DNA from: Actinomycetota bacterium
Lineage (GTDB): Bacteria; Actinomycetota; Acidimicrobiia; Acidimicrobiales; Ilumatobacteraceae
DNA: 16,691 nt
Assembly (NCBI GenBank): GCA_009704425.1
Contig: WLEG01000014.1
Location: 1 to 16,691 of the forward strand
Reading direction: 5' to 3'
Translations under genes and position numbers: made by a program
Notes under the pieces: model-generated
Told to the model about the DNA's origin: nothing
Seen by the model: only the letters and a program-made list of their open reading frames with translations
The model's database searches: none
Part shown: positions 1-7,267 of the stretch, in pieces
Layout of the letters: the number at the start of each line of letters is the position of its first letter
Position numbering within the stretch: position 1 is the first letter of the stretch

Positions 1-746
1 ATGAGGATCGCGACGAAGTAGAAGACCGCCAACGGAACGGACAGGAGGGCCAGCGTGATCGGATCGCCCGATGGCGTGATCACCGCCGCCAGGACCACGA
101 TCAACATCACCGCCACCCGCCAACCGTCGACCAACTGACGAGGTCGCAACACCCCGACCAACTGCAAGAACACCAGCAGGACGGGAAACTCGAAGCCGAT
201 CCCGAACGCCGCCATCATCAGACCCACGAAACTGACGTACTTGCTGATCTGGAACGCTTGTTGGACGTCGCTGCCGGACCACGAGATCAGCCACTCCAAA
301 CCCTTGTCGAGCGTGAAATAGGCGAAGAACCCGCCGACGACGAACAACACCACCGACGACAGGACGAACGGAATGGCGTACTTCTTCTCCTTGGCGTGCA
401 GGGCCGGCACCACGAAGCGCCAGATCTGCCACAGCACGACCGGGAGCGCCAGGATGAGACCTCCGTACAGCGAGATACGTAACCGGGCGTTGAAACCCTC
501 GAGCGGACCGAGCGTGAAGAAGTCGCAGTTGGACACCAGATCGGGTCGCCGTTGACACAGGTTGTCGTACGGTTGACGCAGGAAGTCGAGGACCGGTTCG
601 TAGAAGGCCAGCACGACCATCATCCCGGCCACCACCGCCAACGCCGACCGGATGAGCCGACTACGAAGTTCGGCCAGATGTTCCGTGAGCGTCATCGCGT
701 CGTCGGTCCTGGCGACGCGCCCCTTCTTGAAGAACCGGAGTTTCAC
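1..746 (-). CDS. tatC: Sec-independent translocase subunit TatC (3' end beyond window)
   Basis: TatC is the polytopic receptor of the twin-arginine pathway, which moves folded proteins across the plasma membrane. The 248 codons visible show the N-terminal EHLAELRSRL motif (about residues 22-31), the conserved Glu in FGIGFEFPV (about 187), the late ITPSGDPITL motif (about 223-232), and hydrophobic segments near 33-52, 92-110, 127-147, 170-195, 207-224 and 230-248. The C-terminus lies beyond base 1, so only the end is missing. The start is taken as GTG at 746-744, which overlaps the tatB stop as GTGA. An in-frame ATG at 695-693 (MTLTEHLAEL) matches the usual TatC N-terminus and could be the true start. 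Translation is probably coupled to tatB. Confidence 0.96.
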   Translation of the reverse strand, partial: MKLRFFKKGRVARTDDAMTLTEHLAELRSRLIRSALAVVAGMMVVLAFYEPVLDFLRQPYDNLCQRRPDLVSNCDFFTLGPLEGFNARLRISLYGGLILALPVVLWQIWRFVVPALHAKEKKYAIPFVLSSVVLFVVGGFFAYFTLDKGLEWLISWSGSDVQQAFQISKYVSFVGLMMAAFGIGFEFPVLLVFLQLVGVLRPRQLVDGWRVAVMLIVVLAAVITPSGDPITLALLSVPLAVFYFVAIL

Positions 747-1126
747 GTCGGCTTCGCCTCGTCATCGGCATCGGGAGCCGTGGTCGAGTCAGTGGACGAC
801 TCCGTGGCCGCCGTCCGATCGCCCTCCGTCCGCGACGCTTCCTCGAACGAGCGTTCCGCGTCCTTGCCGACCTCCTTGATCGTGTCGCGCACCTCGTTCA
901 TCGGACGCATCACCGCGTCCTTCGTCAATTGCGCGGTCTCGCGGAACTCGCGCATCGGCTCGTCGAAGGCGTTGCGGAACTCGCTCTGGAAACCGGTGCT
1001 CATCCGCTTCAGTTCGCCGTACACCCGGCCGAAGCGCCGGATCGCCTCGGGCAGCTTCTCGGGTCCGAGAACGATGAGGGCCAACAACACGATCACCACG
1101 ATCTCGCTGCCGGACAGGTTGAACAC
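743..1126 (-). CDS. tatB: Sec-independent translocase subunit TatB (TatA/B family)
   Basis: This is a 127-residue single-span Tat component that works with TatC in recognising twin-arginine precursors. It has a very short N-terminus, one membrane span (about residues 8-21), the GPEKLP hinge (21-26) and an amphipathic helix, followed by a charged, low-complexity acidic tail. Glu8 in the membrane span and the long charged tail favour TatB over TatA. In mycobacteria, as I recall, the tat gene beside tatC is called tatA, so the A/B assignment is less certain than the family. The start is GTG at 1126-1124. It is supported by a -10-like TAGACT ending 6 bases upstream, which would give a leaderless mRNA. 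The stop overlaps tatC by four bases. Confidence 0.85.
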   Translation of the reverse strand: MFNLSGSEIVVIVLLALIVLGPEKLPEAIRRFGRVYGELKRMSTGFQSEFRNAFDEPMREFRETAQLTKDAVMRPMNEVRDTIKEVGKDAERSFEEASRTEGDRTAATESSTDSTTAPDADDEAKPT

Positions 1127-1132
1127 GTCCCG

Positions 1133-1138
1133 AGTCTA
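1133..1138 (-). promoter_or_regulatory. -10 element of tatBC (leaderless geometry)
   Basis: TAGACT on the minus strand is followed by six bases (CGGGAC) and the tatB GTG start. This fits the actinobacterial -10 consensus TANNNT, with the transcription start at the first base of the start codon. No Shine-Dalgarno sequence is present and no good -35 is visible. It shares a short divergent region (1127-1205) with the phosphodiesterase promoter. Confidence 0.55.
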
Positions 1139-1193
1139 GGTTTCACGCTCCGCGCGGGATGCCTCTCGGAGGGGTTCGTCGCGGACCAGGTGT

Positions 1194-1199
1194 CACAAT
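1194..1199 (+). promoter_or_regulatory. Possible -10 element of the phosphodiesterase gene
   Basis: CACAAT lies exactly six bases before the GTG start at 1206, the same spacing as at four other starts in the window. It keeps the A at position 2 and T at position 6 but lacks the first T of TANNNT, so it is weaker than the others. No Shine-Dalgarno sequence is seen. Confidence 0.35.
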
Positions 1200-1205
1200 G
1201 GGTCC

Positions 1206-1934
1206 GTGCAGCAACAGCGCCTCCCCTCCCTGCTCGACCCGCCGGTGGCGTTCGCTCACCGTGGGGCGCGGGCCCATGCACCCGAGAACACCATCGAGGC
1301 GTTCCAACTCGCCCTTCGCCTCGGTGCCACCGGTCTCGAGAGTGACGTCTGGATCACCGCCGACGGCGAGGCGGTTCTCGATCACGACGGAGTGGTGAAA
1401 CGGCGTGGGCGACGGGTGCCGATCTCGTCGGTCGGACGCGAGGCCCTCCCCGAGCACGTTCCGACACTGGCCGAGATGCTGACCTCGTGCCCCGGCGACT
1501 TCGACCTCTCCCTCGACGTGAAGGACCCCGATGCGTTGCCCGCGGTGTTGGACGCGGTTCGCCGGACTCGCCCGGACCTCGAGACACGCCTGTGGTTGTG
1601 CCACCACGACTGGCGCGTCGTCGCCGGGTGGCGTCCGTCCACGACGGCGCGACTGGTCGACTCCACGCGCCTCGCGCGCGTCAAGGAGGGTCCGGAACGA
1701 CGCGCCGCGTCGCTCGCCGAAGCCGGCATCGACTGCATCAACATGCACCACTCCGACTGGAACGGTGGGCTCGTCACCTTGTTCCATCGCTTCGACCGCT
1801 TCACGCTCGGCTGGGACATGCAACAGGACCACGTTCTGCACGACGCGTTTCGCATGGGCCTCGACGGGGTCTTCAGCGATCACACCGACCGCATGATGGA
1901 GGCCTATTCGGCCCAGATCGGCACCGGCCCCTGA
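1206..1934 (+). CDS. Glycerophosphodiester phosphodiesterase family protein
   Basis: This 242-residue protein of the GDPD TIM-barrel family would hydrolyse glycerophosphodiesters to glycerol-3-phosphate and an alcohol, using a divalent metal. Visible motifs are AHRGA (His18, Arg19), the APENT motif (Glu27, Asn28), E-S-D (Glu45, Asp47) with TADG, and LDHD (His60). These are the expected catalytic and metal-binding residues. The later motif, usually I-E-I-K, reads LSLDVKD (Asp104, Lys106), so a conserved Glu is replaced by Asp. No signal peptide is evident, so the protein is probably cytoplasmic. The GTG start at 1206 is the first in-frame start that leaves the AHRGA motif near the N-terminus. 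The ATG at 1198 is out of frame. The gene is divergent from tatB and convergent with lepB. The substrate is unknown. Confidence 0.88.
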   Translation: MQQQRLPSLLDPPVAFAHRGARAHAPENTIEAFQLALRLGATGLESDVWITADGEAVLDHDGVVKRRGRRVPISSVGREALPEHVPTLAEMLTSCPGDFDLSLDVKDPDALPAVLDAVRRTRPDLETRLWLCHHDWRVVAGWRPSTTARLVDSTRLARVKEGPERRAASLAEAGIDCINMHHSDWNGGLVTLFHRFDRFTLGWDMQQDHVLHDAFRMGLDGVFSDHTDRMMEAYSAQIGTGP

Positions 1935-1944
1935 CGGGGACCGG
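1924..1944. terminator. Possible bidirectional terminator hairpin between the phosphodiesterase gene and lepB
   Basis: CCGGCCCC (1924-1931) pairs with GGGG-A-CCGG (1936-1944) around the 4-base loop TGAC, with one bulged A. The loop holds the phosphodiesterase stop codon. The stem lies between two convergent genes only 16 bases apart, where a shared terminator is expected. No T-run follows on either strand, so this is suggestive only. Confidence 0.3.
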
Positions 1945-1950
1945 GTCGGC

Positions 1951-2607
1951 TCAGAGCCACGCCCACGCGCTCGCCGGCCAGATGACGACGAACGCGCGTC
2001 CACGGATCTCGTCGATGTCGATCGGACCGAAGTCCCGACTGTCGAAACTCTGGACGCGGTTGTCCCCCATCACGAAGACCATGTCCTCGGGAACGGTCAA
2101 CGGCGCGATGTCGGTGTGATTGCCGCACCGCGACGACGGCTCCACCGCCGCCGTCTGCTCGGGATTCAGGTACGGCTCCTGCAGCCGACGCCCGTCGATG
2201 AAGACCTCGCACGAGCGAACCTCGACGGACTCTCCGGGCAGTCCGATGACGCGCTTGATGAGATCGTCGTGATTGTCGACGCCGGTGAGACGGTCGAACA
2301 CGATCACGTCGCCCCTGTTCACGTCGTGCAGCCGGTACGAGAGCTTGTTCACCAACACCCGGTCCTCGGGCATCAAAGTGGTCTGCATGCTCGGGCCGTC
2401 GATGTAGTACTGCTGGAAGAGGAAGACGCGGATCAGGAGCGCCGCGACGATGGCGACGGCCACCACGGCGACCCACTCCCACACCGCCCGGATCTGCTGA
2501 CGTCGACGTTCGTCGGGATCCACGCGCGGCGATTCTCCGGTCTCCTCGTCGGCCATGGCCGGGGCGAAGGCGCCGTCGATCTCGATGTCGCGTTCCATGA
2601 CGGTCAC
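1951..2607 (-). CDS. lepB: Signal peptidase I
   Basis: Type I signal peptidase removes signal peptides from exported preproteins at the outer face of the membrane. The 218-residue protein has a charged cytosolic N-terminus, one membrane span (about 43-63) and then the S26 catalytic boxes. These are GPSMQTTL with nucleophile Ser73, LIKRVIGLPG with general base Lys119, and GDNR...DSRDFGPI (about 181-196). Length is normal for a single-span actinobacterial enzyme. The start is uncertain: GTG at 2607 gives 218 residues and ATG at 2598 gives 215. Neither has a clear Shine-Dalgarno sequence. A TACCGT hexamer at 2608-2613 touches the GTG; if it is a real -10 it favours the ATG. The gene is 18 bases after pafA and may also be read through from it. 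Confidence 0.96.
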   Translation of the reverse strand: MTVMERDIEIDGAFAPAMADEETGESPRVDPDERRRQQIRAVWEWVAVVAVAIVAALLIRVFLFQQYYIDGPSMQTTLMPEDRVLVNKLSYRLHDVNRGDVIVFDRLTGVDNHDDLIKRVIGLPGESVEVRSCEVFIDGRRLQEPYLNPEQTAAVEPSSRCGNHTDIAPLTVPEDMVFVMGDNRVQSFDSRDFGPIDIDEIRGRAFVVIWPASAWAWL

Positions 2608-2625
2608 ACGGTACCGGCTCGACGC

Positions 2626-3984
2626 TCAGAGCGAGGCGATCAACCTCTCGACACGCTCGTCACGGCTCTTGAAGGGGTCCTTGCACAGGACGGTTCGTTG
2701 AGCCTGATCGTTGAGTTTCAAATGAACCCAATCGACCGTGTAGTCGCGCTTGCGCTCCTTGGCCGCGCGAATGAACTCGCCGCGCAGTCGCGCCCGTGTG
2801 GTCTGGGGCGGGGTGTCCATCGCGGTGGTCACGTCGCTCTCGGCACAGATCGTCTCCACCAATCCGTGCGACTGCAACTTGTTGAACAGACCCCGATCGC
2901 TCACCAGATCGTGGTACTGCAGGTCCACCAACTGGGCCCGGGGATCCCCCATGTCGATGCCGTGACGCCGACAATAGGAATCGAGCAGTCGATGCTTGAT
3001 CACCCAGTCCACCTCGCGATCGAGCTTCAACGGGTCGTTCTCGATCGTGGTGATGCAGTGTTCCCACATCTCGAGGGCTCTTTGCTCCATGGGAGGAAAA
3101 CCCTTCGTCTCGGCGTAGCGCAACGCCCGGTCGAGATACTCGCGCTGGATGTCGAGGGCGCTCACCTCGCGTCCGTTGGCCAGACTCACCGTCCGCCGAC
3201 ACGTCATGTCGTGGCTGATGTCCCGGATCGCGCGAATGGGATTCTCCAGGGTCATGTCACGCAGGACCACCATCGGATCCTCGAGCATTCGCAGGATGCA
3301 CGCCGTGGAACCGAGCTTGACGAAGGTGGAGTACTCGCTCATGTTCGAGTCCCCGACGATGACGTGCAGACGGCGGAATCGCTCCGCATCGGCGTGGGGT
3401 TCGTCGCGGGTGTTGATGATGGGACGGCTGCGGGTGGTCGCCGACGACATGGTCTCCCAGATGTGGTCGGCGCGTTGCATGATGGAGTACACCGGGCCGC
3501 GGGCGGTCTGGACGATCTTGCCGGCTCCGGTGAAGATCTGACGTGACACCAGGAACGGAATCAGAACCGAGGCGTGGGCTTCGGCGTCGTCACCGCGGGC
3601 CGTGAGATAGTTCTCGTGGCAGCCGTAACTGTTCCCCGCCGAGTCGGTGTTGTTCTTGAACAGGTACACCGTGCCGCGAATGCCTTCCTCGCGCAGACGC
3701 TCCTCGGCCGACACCAGCAACGACTCCAGGATTCGCTCCCCCGCCTTGTCGTGGACGACGGCGTCGTAGATCGAGTCGCACTCGGGCGTCGCGTATTCCG
3801 GATGCGAACCCACGTCGAGGTACAAACGGGCACCGTTCTCGAGGAAGACGTTCGAACTGCGACCCCACGTGACCACCTTGCGGAAGAGGTAGCGGGCCAC
3901 CTCGTCGGGGCTGAGCCGACGCTGCCCCTTCAGCGTGCACGTGACGCCGTACTCGTTCTCGAGCCCGTAGATGCGCCGGTCCAT
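2626..3984 (-). CDS. pafA: Pup-protein ligase PafA
   Basis: PafA uses ATP to phosphorylate the C-terminal Glu of Pup and joins it by an isopeptide bond to substrate lysines, marking them for the proteasome. The 452-residue protein shows the glutamine-synthetase-like nucleotide and metal motif GLENEYG (Glu9, Glu11), LYLDVGSHPEYATPEC with the catalytic Asp57, the GNSYGCHENY loop, NTRDEPH, and HVIVGDSNMSE. It lacks the insert after about residue 40 that marks its paralogue Dop. The ATG at 3984 fits the family N-terminus and lies six bases after a TAGGTT -10, suggesting a leaderless mRNA. It lies 62 bases downstream of prcA and so seems separately promoted. The pafB and pafC genes that follow it in mycobacteria are absent. 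Confidence 0.98.
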   Translation of the reverse strand: MDRRIYGLENEYGVTCTLKGQRRLSPDEVARYLFRKVVTWGRSSNVFLENGARLYLDVGSHPEYATPECDSIYDAVVHDKAGERILESLLVSAEERLREEGIRGTVYLFKNNTDSAGNSYGCHENYLTARGDDAEAHASVLIPFLVSRQIFTGAGKIVQTARGPVYSIMQRADHIWETMSSATTRSRPIINTRDEPHADAERFRRLHVIVGDSNMSEYSTFVKLGSTACILRMLEDPMVVLRDMTLENPIRAIRDISHDMTCRRTVSLANGREVSALDIQREYLDRALRYAETKGFPPMEQRALEMWEHCITTIENDPLKLDREVDWVIKHRLLDSYCRRHGIDMGDPRAQLVDLQYHDLVSDRGLFNKLQSHGLVETICAESDVTTAMDTPPQTTRARLRGEFIRAAKERKRDYTVDWVHLKLNDQAQRTVLCKDPFKSRDERVERLIASL

Positions 3985-3990
3985 GGGGGC

Positions 3991-3996
3991 AACCTA
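3991..3996 (-). promoter_or_regulatory. -10 element of pafA (leaderless geometry)
   Basis: TAGGTT on the minus strand is followed by GCCCCC and then the pafA ATG. It lies in the 62-base gap after prcA. The six-base spacing puts the transcription start at the A of the ATG. No Shine-Dalgarno sequence and no clear -35 are visible. Confidence 0.55.
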
Positions 3997-4046
3997 GTGC
4001 CACGGTCGCATCGATGATCGGTCGGGGTCGTACGGCCCCGTGGACG

Positions 4047-4724
4047 TCACGCCAGGAGCGCGACCACCTCGGCATCATCGAGTCGTCGGAAGCAACGTCG
4101 TCCGTTGGAACGCGACAACACGGCCACCTCGGTGTCGCTGGCGCCCAACGTGCGATCGGGACCCGACAACGCGGCGACGCAGCCTCGGACCGCCGAGCGC
4201 AGGTCGTCGTCCTTGCGCCAGGTGTCGGCGAGACGATCCGCGATGGACTCCGCGTCGCCGCCGAGAACGCTCATGCCCTGCTCGTCGACCAGCGTTCCGT
4301 CGTACATGATGTGGAACAACTGGTCCGATTCCTGGGTGAAACCCACCTCGGCCACCAGTATCTCCACCTCGAGGGGCTTCATCTCGTGGGTGAAGGTCTG
4401 GCCCAGGATTTGCGCGTACTCGTTGGCCAGACTGCGGGCCTCGACGTCGTCGCGCGAATACTGGTAACCCTTCACGTCGGCGTTGCGCACACCGAAACGT
4501 CGGAGTTGGTCGAACTCGTTGTACTTGCCGACTCCGGCGAAGCCGATGCGGTCGTAGATCTCGCTGATCTTGCGCAGGGTGTTGGAGGTGTTCTCGGCCA
4601 CCAGCACGATGCCGTCGGAGTACTGCACGGCCACCAAGGCGCGGCCGCGGGCGATGCCCTTGCGGGCGTAATCCGCCCGATCCTTCATCACCTGCTCGGG
4701 AGAAACGTAGAACGGCTGGTTCAC
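4047..4724 (-). CDS. prcA: 20S proteasome alpha subunit PrcA
   Basis: PrcA forms the outer heptameric rings of the 20S core, gates the entry pore and docks the Mpa C-terminus. The 225-residue protein begins with the family N-terminus YVSPEQVMKDRADYARKGIA (about residues 7-26), followed by VAENTSNTLRKISEIYDRIGF and KYNEFDQLRR, all typical of actinobacterial alpha subunits. It has no catalytic Thr, as expected. The frame stays open well upstream, but the GTG at 4724-4722 is chosen for two reasons: it overlaps the prcB stop as GTGA, and it has a strong GGGGGAGG Shine-Dalgarno six bases upstream. Overlap with prcB suggests coupled translation and matched subunit amounts. The tail after about residue 215 is shorter than in mycobacterial PrcA. 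Confidence 0.97.
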   Translation of the reverse strand: MNQPFYVSPEQVMKDRADYARKGIARGRALVAVQYSDGIVLVAENTSNTLRKISEIYDRIGFAGVGKYNEFDQLRRFGVRNADVKGYQYSRDDVEARSLANEYAQILGQTFTHEMKPLEVEILVAEVGFTQESDQLFHIMYDGTLVDEQGMSVLGGDAESIADRLADTWRKDDDLRSAVRGCVAALSGPDRTLGASDTEVAVLSRSNGRRCFRRLDDAEVVALLA

Positions 4725-5527
4725 GACGCACCTCCCCCGAGAATCGCCCGTTGCTCGGTGAGGAAACCCTCGAAACGGGGCGCCAGATCGGAATCGGCCC
4801 GACGCACCCATCCGTCGGACGTGATGGTGGCCACCACCGGATAGATGCCGCGCAAGGCATCGGCGCCACCCGTGGCCGCGTCCACGTCGGCCGCCTCGTG
4901 GAGCGCCCGACACGCCAACGTGATGGCGTCCTCCACGGACATCCCGGGACGGTAACCGACCTTCAGGACCGTCGACGCCGGCCCGCCACCCGAGCCGATC
5001 GCGACGAAGTCGCGCTCCTCGTAGCGGCCTCCGGTGACGTCGAAGTCCCACAGTCGGCCGGTGCGACGCAACAAGTCGTAGCCCGCGAAGATCGGAGAGA
5101 CACCGAGGCCCTGCATGGCGGCCGGGAGATTCGCGCGAACCAACTGTGACAGCTGGTTCGCCTTGCCCTCGAGGCTGATGGGGCGACCGTCGAGTTTCTC
5201 GAAGTGCTCCAACTGCAGTTGGAAGACCTTGATCATGTCCATGGCGGGGCCGGCGGTCCCGGCGATGGCCACACCGCTGAACCGGTCGGCCGGAACGACC
5301 TTCTCCATCTCGCGATTGGAGATGCGATGACCCATCGTGGCGCGACGGTCACCGGCCATCACCACGCCGTCCTCGAAACGAAGCGCGAGAACCGTGGTTC
5401 CGTGGGGAGCGTTGACCGCACCCACACCGGTCGTCGACTCGACTCCGAACGGCTCGATCCCCACGCGACGCAGGAGAGACACGAAGCTGCTACCCGGATC
5501 GTCATCCGGGCCGAACATCGGCACCAC
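4721..5527 (-). CDS. prcB: 20S proteasome beta subunit PrcB
   Basis: PrcB forms the inner rings and carries the proteolytic sites of the 20S core. The 268-residue precursor has a propeptide of 43 residues ending in PHG, cut before Thr44 (H-G-T-T-V) to expose the N-terminal nucleophile. In mature numbering, Asp17 (AGDRR) and Lys33 (MEKV) are in place, and SATGG-like DAATGGADALRG is present near the C-terminus. The mature chain is 225 residues. Start options are GTG 5527 (directly after the pup stop), GTG 5524 or ATG 5518. They differ by at most three propeptide residues. The AAAGGGTGG sequence in the 3' end of pup can serve as ribosome binding site. The 3' end overlaps prcA by four bases. Confidence 0.97.
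   Translation of the reverse strand: MVPMFGPDDDPGSSFVSLLRRVGIEPFGVESTTGVGAVNAPHGTTVLALRFEDGVVMAGDRRATMGHRISNREMEKVVPADRFSGVAIAGTAGPAMDMIKVFQLQLEHFEKLDGRPISLEGKANQLSQLVRANLPAAMQGLGVSPIFAGYDLLRRTGRLWDFDVTGGRYEERDFVAIGSGGGPASTVLKVGYRPGMSVEDAITLACRALHEAADVDAATGGADALRGIYPVVATITSDGWVRRADSDLAPRFEGFLTEQRAILGGGAS
4731..4738 (-). promoter_or_regulatory. Ribosome binding site deciding the prcA start
   Basis: GGGGGAGG inside the 3' end of prcB lies six bases before the prcA GTG. It settles the start, because the reading frame has no stop for another 300 bases upstream. Confidence 0.8.
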
Positions 5528-5722
5528 TCACTCACCACCCTTTTGGATGTACGACTTCACGAAATCCTCGGCGTTGGCCTCCAACACGTCGTCGATCTCG
5601 TCGAGAAGATCGTCCAGCTCGGCGCGCAACTTGTCGCCCTGCTCGGTGGTGGCACCGGACTCGTCGGCCACCTCGGCGGTGCGGTCCGACGACGTCTTCT
5701 GTTTGTGCACTCGTTCGGCCAT
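5528..5722 (-). CDS. pup: Prokaryotic ubiquitin-like protein Pup
   Basis: Pup is the small, mostly disordered modifier that PafA attaches to protein lysines and that Mpa recognises. This copy is 64 residues, the same length as mycobacterial Pup. It has a hydrophilic N-terminal half and the conserved Mpa-binding helix with DDLLDEIDDVLEANAEDFV (about 37-55), and ends SYIQKGGE. The C-terminal residue is Glu, not Gln, so no deamidation by Dop is needed before ligation. The open frame extends upstream, but ATG 5722 is chosen because GAGGAG lies five bases before it and the N-terminus then matches the family. The stop is directly followed by the prcB GTG. It sits 49 bases after dop with no convincing promoter between. 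Confidence 0.98.
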   Translation of the reverse strand: MAERVHKQKTSSDRTAEVADESGATTEQGDKLRAELDDLLDEIDDVLEANAEDFVKSYIQKGGE

Positions 5723-5727
5723 GGTTT

Positions 5728-5733
5728 CTCCTC
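5728..5733 (-). promoter_or_regulatory. Ribosome binding site deciding the pup start
   Basis: GAGGAG lies five bases before ATG 5722. It fixes the start of Pup at 64 residues rather than the longer 107-residue open frame, which would run back into the dop 3' end. Confidence 0.8.
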
Positions 5734-5771
5734 GTCTCAATCCTGCCACCAAAGAACGCCGGACGTCTCCT

Positions 5772-7256
5772 TCAGGCGCCCAGACGTTCGACCAGATCCG
5801 AAATCGATGTACTGGCTTCCAACAAGGCCCCCACGTGGGCCTTCGTGCCACGCAACGGCTCCATCATCGGAACCCGACGCAGAGGGTCGCGCCCCACGTC
5901 GAACACCATGCTGTCCCAGTTCGCCGCCACGATGTCGTCGGGCCAGCGACGCAGGCATTCGCCTCGGAAGTAGGCCCTCGTCGTGTGCGGAGCGTGGTCG
6001 ACACCGTGTTCGACCTCGTCGGACGACACGAAGGTGCGCAAACCGACCTTGGCCGCCAGGCCGCGCCCGGGCCTCATGTCGTGGTACTGAAGGTCGATGG
6101 CCCGCAGTCGCGCGTCGCCGGGGGCGATGTCGTGTCGTCGCGAGTACGCGTCGAGAAGTCGTTCCTTGGCCACCCAGTCCACGATGTCGGCCACGCTCGA
6201 CCGGTCGCCGGAGAGGCCCTGCAGCACCTCCTCCCACAACCCCAACACCAGTCGGCCCACCTCTTCTCCGACCGACTCCAGACCGCGCTCGGCGGCGTAA
6301 CGCGTGGCGCGCTCGAGAAGCTGCCACTGGATGTCGAGAGCGCTCATTCGCGCACCCGACTGCATCAACAGCGTGCGACGCAACGTCGGATCGTGGCTGA
6401 CCTGGCGAATCGCCGGTACCGGATGTGCCAGGGCCAGATCGGACCCGATGAAGGAATCCTCGATCATGCTGAGGACGATGCTCGTCGTGCCCAACTTCAG
6501 CAACGTGGCACCCTCGGACATGTTCGCGTCGCCGACGATCACGTGCAGCCGGCGGTACTTCTGCGGATCACAATGCGGTTCGTCGCGCGTGTTCACGATG
6601 GGCCTCTTGAGCGTGGTCTCGAGACCCACCTCCTCCTCGAAGAAGTCCGCCCGCTGGCTGATCTGGAACGGCACCTCGTGCGACGAATACCCCGGAGCCT
6701 CGCAACCGACCTTGCCCGCTCCACAGAAGATCTGACGGGTCACGAAATGAGGGGTGATCTCCGAGACCAACCGACCGAAGGGCGTCTCGCGGGCCACCAG
6801 AAAGTTCTCGTGGCATCCGTAACTGTTCCCCTTGCCGTCGCTGTTGTTCTTGTGCAGGAGCAATTCGGCGCCTTCGGGCAACAACGGGGCGGCCAACGCC
6901 ATCGACAGTCGGACGATCTCCTCGGCCGACCGGTCGTAGACGAGGGCCTGGAGCGCGTCGGAGCACTCCGGGGTGGAGATCTCCGGGTGCGCGTGATCGA
7001 CGTAGTAGCGGGCACCGTTCGTGAGGACCGCGTTGACGAGATGCGACTCCACCTCGGGGGCCAGAGCGTCCTCGTACGAGAAACCACGGGCGTCGACGCC
7101 CGGTGACTCGTCCTCGAAGTCCCAGTCGACGCGACGGGACCGATCGTTCACGTAGGCGTTGATCAGGACCGACGACGCCGCGACCGGATTCGACTCTCCC
7201 CCGCGCACGAGGATCCCGTACTCGGTTTCGATGCCGCAGACCTTGGGAATCGCCAT
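5772..7256 (-). CDS. dop: Depupylase / Pup deamidase Dop
   Basis: Dop is the paralogue of PafA that cleaves Pup from modified proteins and, where Pup ends in Gln, deamidates it. The 494-residue protein has GIETEYG (Glu10, Glu12), YYVDHAHPEISTPEC with the catalytic Asp87, GNSYGCHENF, NTRDEPH and HVIVGDANMSE. It is distinguished from PafA by the insert near residues 43-72 (the Dop loop, including DESPGVDARGFS) and by the YVDHAHPE form of the catalytic motif. The ATG at 7256 gives the standard MAIPKVCGIETEYG start. It is 11 bases after the mpa stop with no strong Shine-Dalgarno, so translation probably depends on mpa. Since Pup here ends in Glu, its main job is presumably depupylation. Confidence 0.98.
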   Translation of the reverse strand: MAIPKVCGIETEYGILVRGGESNPVAASSVLINAYVNDRSRRVDWDFEDESPGVDARGFSYEDALAPEVESHLVNAVLTNGARYYVDHAHPEISTPECSDALQALVYDRSAEEIVRLSMALAAPLLPEGAELLLHKNNSDGKGNSYGCHENFLVARETPFGRLVSEITPHFVTRQIFCGAGKVGCEAPGYSSHEVPFQISQRADFFEEEVGLETTLKRPIVNTRDEPHCDPQKYRRLHVIVGDANMSEGATLLKLGTTSIVLSMIEDSFIGSDLALAHPVPAIRQVSHDPTLRRTLLMQSGARMSALDIQWQLLERATRYAAERGLESVGEEVGRLVLGLWEEVLQGLSGDRSSVADIVDWVAKERLLDAYSRRHDIAPGDARLRAIDLQYHDMRPGRGLAAKVGLRTFVSSDEVEHGVDHAPHTTRAYFRGECLRRWPDDIVAANWDSMVFDVGRDPLRRVPMMEPLRGTKAHVGALLEASTSISDLVERLGA

Positions 7257-7267
7257 GGCGCGGACCG

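Noticed and set aside
1198..1200. ATG at 1198 as start of the phosphodiesterase
   Set aside because: It is out of frame with the conserved AHRGA motif. The in-frame start is GTG 1206.
5337..7106. 589-codon open frame on the plus strand opposite dop and prcB
   Set aside because: It is antisense to two certain genes with intact catalytic motifs. High GC content leaves the complementary frame open. Its translation is rich in Arg, His and Asp, without recognisable motifs.
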